From Pseudomonadota bacterium (lineage in GTDB: Bacteria; Myxococcota; Polyangia; Polyangiales; Polyangiaceae), in NCBI GenBank assembly GCA_023419055.1, contig JAEZYO010000810.1:1-6561 (forward strand): a DNA stretch of 6,561 nt. Direction: 5' to 3'. Made by a program: the position numbers and the translations under genes. How positions within the stretch are numbered: position 1 is the stretch's first letter; every line of letters starts with the position of its first letter. Below, in pieces: positions 1 through 4,810 of this stretch. The notes below the pieces were generated by a model, which was given only the letters and a program-made list of their open reading frames with translations, was not told the DNA's origin and did not search any database.

Positions 1-243
1 CGCGTCGGCGGCTTGCTCGAGGAAGCCCCTCACCCTGACGTCCACCCCGAGCGCGATACGGCTCACACCGGCGGAGGCGAACGCCTCGAGCGTGTCCTTG
101 AAGACGGGCGTCGGCAGGTTGTCCACGCAAAAGAAGCCGAGATCCTCCAGCGTGTGCACGGCGGTCGACTTGCCCGCGCCGCTCACCCCCGTGACGACCA
201 CGACCAAAGTCTTCGGGCTTGCGCCGGCGTCGCTAGGTTCCAT
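1..243 (-). CDS. rapZ: RapZ, RNase adapter / nucleotide-binding protein, N-terminal part (truncated by window edge)
   Basis: The first 81 codons of a minus-strand gene that continues past the left edge. The translation opens with a short leader, then a P-loop with GVSGAGKS at residues 19-26, a VDNLP motif at residues 40-44 and LGVDVR near residue 66. This is the N-terminal signature of the RapZ/YvcJ family of ATP/GTP-binding proteins. In E. coli RapZ binds glucosamine-6-phosphate and directs RNase E to the small RNA GlmZ; that RNA circuit is not known to exist in this lineage, so only the family is claimed. The ATG at 243-241 lies 5 bases after the hprK stop, with a weak AGGGG ribosome-binding sequence inside the hprK end, so it is probably co-translated with hprK. 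The catalytic P-loop is intact. The C-terminal domain is outside the window. Confidence 0.93.
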   Translation of the reverse strand, partial: MEPSDAGASPKTLVVVVTGVSGAGKSTAVHTLEDLGFFCVDNLPTPVFKDTLEAFASAGVSRIALGVDVRVRGFLEQAADA

Positions 244-248
244 GACGG

Positions 249-1316
249 TCAGCGGCCCCTGAGCGGAGTGACGGGTGGCGGCGCCGAGCTCTCGTTCGGA
301 GAGACCGCGCGAAACTGGCTGCTCGGGGTGCGGTAGCTCGCGGGCATCGTCGACTCGGAGCGAGCGATGCCCTTCTCGAGCCGCTGCACGAACTCGCGAC
401 CCGCGTGGTGACCTGCCTGGCGCAAGAGCTCGTTGCGGGCAGCGATCTCGATGATGCTGCTCATGTTGCGCCCCGGTCGCACGGGCAAGCAGACCTCGCG
501 GACGTTCACGCCCAGAATCTCCCGGAAATGATCGTCGAGGCCGATGCGATCGTAGTCGGCCTCTTCACGCCAGAGCTCGAGGTTCACGACCAGGTCGAGC
601 CGCTTGCGTTCGCGCACCGCGGTGACACCGAATAGGTCCTTGATGTTCAGGATGCCGAGCCCGCGCACCTCGATGTGATGCCGGAGCAACGCCGCGGGCT
701 GCCCGAAGATCATCCCCGGTGGGCGGTAGTCGCAGTCGATCACGTCGTCCGCCACCAGCCGGTGCCCGCGCATCACGAGCTCGAGCGCGCACTCGCTCTT
801 GCCGATGCCGCTCTTGCCGATCAAGAGCACCCCGACCTCGAACACGTCCACCAAGACGCCGTGGATGCTGGTGCGAGGCGCGAGCCGCTGGTCGAGCAAC
901 GCGTGCACCGCGTTGATGGCCGTCGAGGAGCGCTCCGCGCAGACCACGAGCGGCGTCTGCGTGCGCTCTGCCTCGTGCATGAGCGGCTCCGGTGGATCGA
1001 CCCCGCGCGTGACGATCACGCAGGAGAGATTCACCGAGAACAGTCGGCGCGCCGACTCGAGCTGCGCCTCGGCCGGCAGGGACTCGGCGTAGCTGAGCTC
1101 GGTCTCTCCGAGCACCTGGAGCCGCGTCGGCACCAGTCCGTGCAGGTGCCCCGCCAGCGCGAGGCCCGACTTTTGGATGCGCGGGTGGATGATCAGACGA
1201 TCCAGACCGCCGGCGCCGGCCACCAAGCGCACGTTCAGGCCGAGCGCCGGATCATCGAGCAACTCCCGCACCGAGATCCCGCGCGGGGCCTGTGACGGGG
1301 GCTCGATCGTACTCAA
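249..1316 (-). CDS. hprK: HPr kinase/phosphorylase
   Basis: Bifunctional cytoplasmic enzyme that phosphorylates and dephosphorylates a regulatory serine of HPr-like PTS proteins. The 355 residues hold an N-terminal HprK_N domain (about 14-140, including the GLALAG and RLQVLGETE segments) and the C-terminal kinase domain. Visible key residues are His152 in the TSIHGVLVDV segment, the Walker A loop GKSGIGKS at 167-174, Asp190-Asp191 in RLVADD, the RGLGILNIKDLFG signature at 218-230 and the PVRPGRN loop at 278-284. The spacing from His152 to Lys173 to Asp190/191 matches the Lactobacillus casei enzyme (140, 161, 178/179). It is about 35 residues longer than the usual ~320; the extra is a Ser/Pro-rich C-terminal tail from about 320. 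The start is TTG, supported by a GAGGTGA Shine-Dalgarno at 1327-1321 that overlaps the ptsN stop codon. In proteobacteria with ptsN next door it is thought to act in the nitrogen/regulatory PTS rather than in sugar catabolite repression. Confidence 0.96.
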   Translation of the reverse strand: MSTIEPPSQAPRGISVRELLDDPALGLNVRLVAGAGGLDRLIIHPRIQKSGLALAGHLHGLVPTRLQVLGETELSYAESLPAEAQLESARRLFSVNLSCVIVTRGVDPPEPLMHEAERTQTPLVVCAERSSTAINAVHALLDQRLAPRTSIHGVLVDVFEVGVLLIGKSGIGKSECALELVMRGHRLVADDVIDCDYRPPGMIFGQPAALLRHHIEVRGLGILNIKDLFGVTAVRERKRLDLVVNLELWREEADYDRIGLDDHFREILGVNVREVCLPVRPGRNMSSIIEIAARNELLRQAGHHAGREFVQRLEKGIARSESTMPASYRTPSSQFRAVSPNESSAPPPVTPLRGR

Positions 1317-1320
1317 GGGG

Positions 1321-1327
1321 TCACCTC
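1321..1327 (-). promoter_or_regulatory. hprK Shine-Dalgarno overlapping the ptsN stop codon
   Basis: The seven bases GAGGTGA match the conserved anti-Shine-Dalgarno end of 16S rRNA and lie 4 bases before a TTG codon. The last three bases (TGA) are the ptsN stop. This decides the rare TTG start of hprK, and suggests that ribosomes finishing ptsN can re-initiate on hprK. Confidence 0.7.
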
Positions 1328-1821
1328 GCGGCGGCCTCGTGATCCTGAATCAGCTCGTAAGCCGAGGCCGGGCTCTTCGAGTCGAGCAGCTTCGCGCGCG
1401 TCTGCTCGTCGCGCAAAAGGCGGGAGATCCTGGCGAGCGTCCGCAGGTGCTCACCGGTAGCGCGCTTGGGCCCCACCACCCCGAAGATGATGCGCACGCT
1501 CCCGCCGTCGATGGCGTCGAAGTCGACACCGCCGGGCACCAGGAGCAAGGCCGCCGCCTGGCGCTCCGCGCTGTCGAGCGAGCTGTGAGGGATCGCGACG
1601 CCATCTCCGATCCCCGTGCTCTGCAGCCTCTCTCTCTCGGCGAGCAGATCCTCCACGTCGGAACGCTCGGCCCCGACGGCGGGGGCGAGCAGCTCCGACA
1701 GCAGACGCAACGCGTCGGCCTTCGCGTGGATCAGCTCGCCCTCGGGATCGATCAAGATCCGCTCGGAGCTCAAGATGTCACAGAGGCGCATGCTGGAGAT
1801 CGTGCTGGCTTGGGGGAGCAT
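1321..1821 (-). CDS. ptsN: PTS IIA-like nitrogen-regulatory protein (EIIA-Ntr)
   Basis: Terminal phosphoacceptor of the regulatory (nitrogen) phosphotransferase system: it takes phosphate from an NPr/HPr-like protein and regulates targets by protein contact rather than by moving sugar. The 166-residue protein has the family length and carries the PTS EIIA type-2 signature: a RERLQSTGIGDGVAIPH stretch ending at His79, the expected phosphorylation site. Downstream it keeps the conserved VDFDAIDGG and EHLRTLARISRLL helix segments. I chose the ATG at 1821-1819 because it overlaps the hpf stop as TGATG, a classic coupling arrangement; a TTG one codon upstream (1824) is possible but less likely. 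The ribosome-binding sequence (AAGAG about 10 bases upstream) is weak, consistent with coupled translation. The stop is 4 bases before the hprK start. Confidence 0.95.
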   Translation of the reverse strand: MLPQASTISSMRLCDILSSERILIDPEGELIHAKADALRLLSELLAPAVGAERSDVEDLLAERERLQSTGIGDGVAIPHSSLDSAERQAAALLLVPGGVDFDAIDGGSVRIIFGVVGPKRATGEHLRTLARISRLLRDEQTRAKLLDSKSPASAYELIQDHEAAAR

Positions 1822-2255
1822 CAAGACGCGCTCTTGGCGGCGCGCTTCTTCGCGGGTGCTTTCTTGCCGGTCGCACGACGCGGCCGCTTGACCTCTTTAG
1901 CGCTCGGGGTCGGCGCTGCAAGCGCGGCCTCCGAGGCCGGCTTGGTGCGCAAGCTTTCGGCGCCCCGCCGGCGCGCTTGTGCGGCACCCTTCGAAGCGCG
2001 GATCTGCCGCTCCAGTTTCCCGAGCACGACGTCGATCGAAGCGTACATATCCTCGCTGCTCCACTTGGCTTCGAGGTGTTCGCCTCCGCTCGAGATGCGC
2101 GCTTCCGCGATGTGCTTCAGACGGTCCACGGAGAGGGTCACCTTCGCGGTCATGGGGCGGCGGAGAAACTTCTGGATCTTCGCGAGTTTCTCGGTGGCGT
2201 AGCGCTTGACGGCTTCGCTCGTGTCCATGTGGCGGAAGGTGATGCTGATGTTCAT
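1821..2255 (-). CDS. hpf: Ribosome hibernation promoting factor (HPF/RaiA, S30AE family) with basic C-terminal tail
   Basis: Binds the 30S decoding region and silences or stabilises ribosomes in stationary phase or starvation. Residues 1-95 form the S30AE domain (MNISITFRHM start, YATEKLAKIQKF helix, then VDRLKHIAEARIS and ASIDVVLGKLERQI). This is the short-HPF fold and the usual gene beside rpoN. Residues 91-144 are an extension that does not look like the dimerisation domain of long HPF. It is lysine, arginine, alanine and proline rich (16 Lys/Arg, 16 Ala, 5 Pro and only 3 Glu in 54 residues) and ends in a KKAPAKKRAAK-type, histone-H1-like sequence. The ATG has an excellent AAGGAG at 2266-2261 with a 5-base spacer. 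It is separated from rpoN by 175 bases, so it may have its own promoter, and is coupled to ptsN by a 1-base overlap. Confidence 0.93.
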   Translation of the reverse strand: MNISITFRHMDTSEAVKRYATEKLAKIQKFLRRPMTAKVTLSVDRLKHIAEARISSGGEHLEAKWSSEDMYASIDVVLGKLERQIRASKGAAQARRRGAESLRTKPASEAALAAPTPSAKEVKRPRRATGKKAPAKKRAAKSAS

Positions 2256-2330
2256 CGGAGCTCCTTGGAAGCAACATCTAGCCTAGTTCAACGGGAGGCC
2301 GTCCGCGAAGCTCGATTTATGGGAGGTCCA

Positions 2331-2344
2331 TCGGGCTTGCCCGA
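2331..2344 (-). repeat. Perfect inverted repeat in the rpoN-hpf spacer
   Basis: A 14-base perfect palindrome (TCGGGC, central AA on the transcribed strand, GCCCGA). In mRNA it can fold as a 5-bp stem with a CAAG tetraloop. It sits in the 175-base spacer, about 75 bases before the hpf start. No U-run follows, so it is not a typical intrinsic terminator. It could be a processing or stabilising hairpin, an operator half-site pair, or chance in GC-rich DNA. Confidence 0.3.
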
Positions 2345-2430
2345 GCCGCGCCGTGCGCCCCCGGAAATAAGTGCTGCTCCCGTCGTTCCATCCGCTCGAG
2401 CCTGGCCCGGCAGCCGACGGTCGACGTGCT

Positions 2431-3924
2431 TCAGAACACGCGCTTCCGCTTGGAAGAGGCCAAGATCCCCAACATCTCGCGGTACTTCGCGACCGTGCGG
2501 CGGGCGATCTTGATGCCCTCGTTGTCCTCGAGCAGCTCGACGATGGCTTGATCACTCAGGGGGTTCCCCTTGTCCTCGTCCTCGATGAGCTTCTTGATGG
2601 CTTGCTTGACGCTCTCGCTCGCGATGTCTTCGTTCGCGACGCGGCGGATGCTCGAGTTGAAGAAGTACTTGAGCTCGAACAACCCCTGAGGGGTGTGCAT
2701 GTACTTGTTGGTCGTCACGCGCGAAATCGTCGACTCGTGCATACCGACCGCCTCGGCGATGTCGCGCAAGATCATCGGCTTCAAGTGGGCCACGCCCTTC
2801 TCGAAGAAGTCGCGCTGCTTCTCGACGATGCACTCGGCGACGCGGATGATGGTCTTGCGCCGCTGCTCGATCGCGCGGATCAGCCACTGCGCGTTGCGGA
2901 GCTTCTCGCCGATGAACTCCTTGGCGCTCGGGTCCTTCATCAGGCGCTTGGTCAGCGCCTCGTTGATGAACAAGCGCTGCATGCCGCGGTCGTTGTCGAC
3001 GACGACGAAGCGATCCGCGTCCCTGATGACGTAGACGTCGGGCGTGATCCCGATCGTGCGCTCGTCTTGATCCGAGAAGTTTCTGGCCGGTCGGCTCTCG
3101 AAATCCTGGATCTCCTTCGCGGCCTCGTAGACCTCCTCGAGGGAGATCTTCATGTCGCGAGCGATCGCCTGATAGTTGTGCTTCTCGAGGTGGTGCAGGT
3201 GATTTTTGATCACCTGCATCTCCACGTCGTTCTCTTCGTACCCCGCGGCCCGCGCCTGGATCAGCAAGCACTCGCGCAGGTCGCGAGCGGCCACGCCGAT
3301 GGGATCGAAGTTCTGGATCATCTCGAGCACGAGCGGAGCGTCGTCGGGATGCAACCCGACCTCGTTCGCCAGATCCTCGACGGTGAGATCCGGGGTGCGC
3401 GTGCCGTCAGGGCGCTCGACGCCGACGAGGTCGAGGTAACCGCGCTCGTCGAGGTTGCCGATGACGAGCTCGGCGAAGCGACGCTCGACGTCGGTGAAGT
3501 CGCTCATCTGGAGCTGCCAGAGCAGGTGATCCTGGATCGTGCGCGGCTTCGTGAGGTTCTGCTCGATGGGAGGCAGCTCGTCGAAACCGCCCTTGGAATT
3601 CGGCGGTGACGCCTGGAGCGTGCGGTTCTCCAGGAACTTCTCCCAGTCGACCTCGCGCGTGGCCTTCTCGTTGGCCTTCGCGTCCCCCATGCGCTCGTAG
3701 ACGCCGGGGTCCTCGATATTCTGGTCCGGGAGCGGCTGCGCCTCCCGCGCGTCGCGGTTCCGCGCCTCCGGCTCTTCGTCCTGCAGCACGGGGTTGTTGT
3801 CGAGCTCTTTGCGAACCTCTTCGACGAGCTCGAGCCGAGAAAGCTGCAGCAGACGGATTGCCTGCTGAAGCTGGGGTGTCATGACCAGCTGCTGCGACAG
3901 GCGTAGTTGTTGCTTGATTTCCAT
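2431..3924 (-). CDS. rpoN: RNA polymerase sigma-54 factor
   Basis: Alternative sigma factor that recognises -24/-12 promoters and needs an AAA+ enhancer-binding protein to open them. The 497 residues contain the full family layout: glutamine/leucine-rich region I (about 3-48, QQLRLSQQLVMTPQLQQAIRL part), an acidic linker (about 48-120), the core-binding domain (about 125-320), the helix-turn-helix with GMHESTISRVTTNKY (394-408) followed by TPQGLFELKYFF, and a perfect RpoN box ARRTVAKYRE at 474-483. The start is the ATG at 3924-3922, because the protein then begins directly with the conserved MEIKQQLRLSQQL region. A GTG 45 bases upstream (3969) would add 15 non-conserved residues. The Shine-Dalgarno (GAGG, 4-base spacer) lies in a strong predicted hairpin. 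Gene context is classical: lptA upstream, hpf/ptsN downstream; lptB is missing between lptA and rpoN. Confidence 0.98.
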   Translation of the reverse strand: MEIKQQLRLSQQLVMTPQLQQAIRLLQLSRLELVEEVRKELDNNPVLQDEEPEARNRDAREAQPLPDQNIEDPGVYERMGDAKANEKATREVDWEKFLENRTLQASPPNSKGGFDELPPIEQNLTKPRTIQDHLLWQLQMSDFTDVERRFAELVIGNLDERGYLDLVGVERPDGTRTPDLTVEDLANEVGLHPDDAPLVLEMIQNFDPIGVAARDLRECLLIQARAAGYEENDVEMQVIKNHLHHLEKHNYQAIARDMKISLEEVYEAAKEIQDFESRPARNFSDQDERTIGITPDVYVIRDADRFVVVDNDRGMQRLFINEALTKRLMKDPSAKEFIGEKLRNAQWLIRAIEQRRKTIIRVAECIVEKQRDFFEKGVAHLKPMILRDIAEAVGMHESTISRVTTNKYMHTPQGLFELKYFFNSSIRRVANEDIASESVKQAIKKLIEDEDKGNPLSDQAIVELLEDNEGIKIARRTVAKYREMLGILASSKRKRVF

Positions 3925-3928
3925 CCGT

Positions 3929-3957
3929 CCTCGAGGGCCTAGGGCCCGAAGTCGAGG
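3929..3957 (-). promoter_or_regulatory. Hairpin sequestering the rpoN Shine-Dalgarno
   Basis: On the transcribed strand CCTCGA (3957-3952) pairs with TCGAGG (3934-3929), and inside it GGGCC (3947-3943) pairs with GGCCC (3939-3935). The loop is the 3-base CTA, and a 4-base bulge (CTTC) lies on the 5' arm. That gives 11 base pairs, 8 of them G-C. The 3' arm contains the GAGG that serves as the rpoN ribosome-binding sequence, and the hairpin ends 4 bases before the ATG. The pairing is seen in the sequence; a role as a translational control element is inferred. Confidence 0.5.
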
Positions 3958-4077
3958 GTACTCTACCACCCCGGTGCAAGAAGCGCGCCCGGAAACTTTC
4001 CACCCCGAATTTCGAGCCAGCGTGCGCGGAACGCCCTAACAGCGCCAGCGCGCCTCGCTTGCGTCAACCTGCCGCGT

Positions 4078-4605
4078 TCAGCGGGCGGGGGGCTGGACGG
4101 GGATGGAGCCCTGCACTGCTTCCAGCGTCACGTGGCGGGTACCGAGGTCGATCCGCGCCCGTTCCGCGGTAACCCACCCCTTGCCACGGCTGAGGCGAAC
4201 GTTCCCGGTGAGCTCCACGCTGTGCCGAGTCACGTCGACCTCGACCGCTGCGGCCGTGGCCTCGATGCCTCGCATGCTCGCGCTGACGCCGCCCGTGCCC
4301 CGTGCCCAGCGGACGTTCGGCGCCTGGTCGTACTTCACTTCAATCTTCTTGCAGCTCACCTTCAGGTCGCCGAGCGCCGCGCTGACGTTACCCTCGAGCA
4401 CGGCGTTACCGGCTGCGATATCGACGTCGAGCTTATCGGCCTTCAGGTCGAGCACCTGACCTTCGACCACGGCAAGCGAACCAGGGGCCGTCGTGTCGGT
4501 GGGCGCGGCGAGCGCCACGACCGGGACGACTGCCAGAAGCAACCAAGGCAGCACCGGCAGCGTACGGCCCAGCCGGAACTCTTTCATTACCCGAGAGGAT
4601 AGCAT
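4078..4605 (-). CDS. lptA: LptA/OstA-like periplasmic lipopolysaccharide-transport protein
   Basis: Likely periplasmic bridge component of the Lpt machine that carries LPS from the inner to the outer membrane. The 175 residues start with a basic N-region and a hydrophobic stretch (about 17-32), with a probable signal-peptidase I site after ALAA near residue 34. The mature part has two repeats typical of the OstA beta-jellyroll: ADKLDVD...AVLEGNVSAALGDLKVSCKKIEVKY (56-92, shown in part) and the matching block ending in SVELTGNVRLSRGKGWVTAERARIDL, again shown in part (about 129-154). The length is close to that of E. coli LptA (185). ATG codons at 4605 and 4587 are both possible; neither has a strong ribosome-binding sequence, and the second gives a tidier signal peptide (MKEFRLGR). 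The family call rests on repeat pattern and on position upstream of rpoN. An LptC-type paralogue is a less likely alternative. Confidence 0.82.
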   Translation of the reverse strand: MLSSRVMKEFRLGRTLPVLPWLLLAVVPVVALAAPTDTTAPGSLAVVEGQVLDLKADKLDVDIAAGNAVLEGNVSAALGDLKVSCKKIEVKYDQAPNVRWARGTGGVSASMRGIEATAAAVEVDVTRHSVELTGNVRLSRGKGWVTAERARIDLGTRHVTLEAVQGSIPVQPPAR

Positions 4606-4810
4606 CGTTCGTCGTCTTCGCTCGTGTGCTCTATCGCCTCAGGCTACGGAGGAGTACTGTTTTTTGTTCCTTCCCGAGGCGCCGCCGCGGCGAAACGGGG
4701 TAGACGAAGGCGCGATACGTACACGAAACTCGGTTCAATCGCCGTTAGAAACCTACCTTCTCGTGGAACCTCGCTTGACCCCAAGCAACTGACGCGGAAG
4801 CCTCTCCTGG
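4606..4810. promoter_or_regulatory. Divergent intergenic region between lptA and the kinase gene
   Basis: A 205-base non-coding gap between two divergent genes, which by position should hold promoters for both. It is locally less GC-rich than the flanking genes and contains a run of six T (4660-4665, read as A on the lptA strand). For lptA, GATAGA at 4635-4630 could be a -10 element, with the A-run placed where an UP-like element might sit, but the -35 is poor. For the kinase I see no convincing sigma-70 or sigma-54 promoter. The region is supported by context only. Confidence 0.3.

Noticed and set aside
2267..2310. TTGAAC and TAGGCT boxes on the minus strand just before hpf.
   Set aside because: Their mutual spacing is wrong for a -35/-10 pair, and TTCGCG, the best -35 candidate for TAGGCT, matches only half of the consensus.
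2371..3609. 412-codon open frame on the plus strand opposite rpoN, and a similar 206-codon frame opposite hprK (675-1295).
   Set aside because: Both are mirror frames of well-conserved genes, with Asp/Leu/Val/Arg-biased low-information sequence and no recognisable domain.
4032..4047. Sigma-54-like GG-N10-GC element on the minus strand upstream of rpoN (TGGCGC, 5 bases, GGGC).
   Set aside because: Only the minimal GG/GC spacing fits; the conserved A of TGGCAC and the TT of TTGC are absent. Such matches are frequent by chance in DNA this rich in G and C.
4036..4067. Possible sigma-70 promoter for rpoN: TTGACG on the minus strand (4067-4062).
   Set aside because: At 17 bases downstream the sequence is CGCTGT, and the better TGTTAG lies 20 bases away, so no acceptable -10 pairs with it.
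4634..4666. CCTC/GAGG pairing followed by a T-run, resembling an intrinsic terminator on the plus strand.
   Set aside because: The stem is only 4 bp, with an 8-base loop, and the T-run is separated from it by several bases. No plus-strand gene ends upstream of it.
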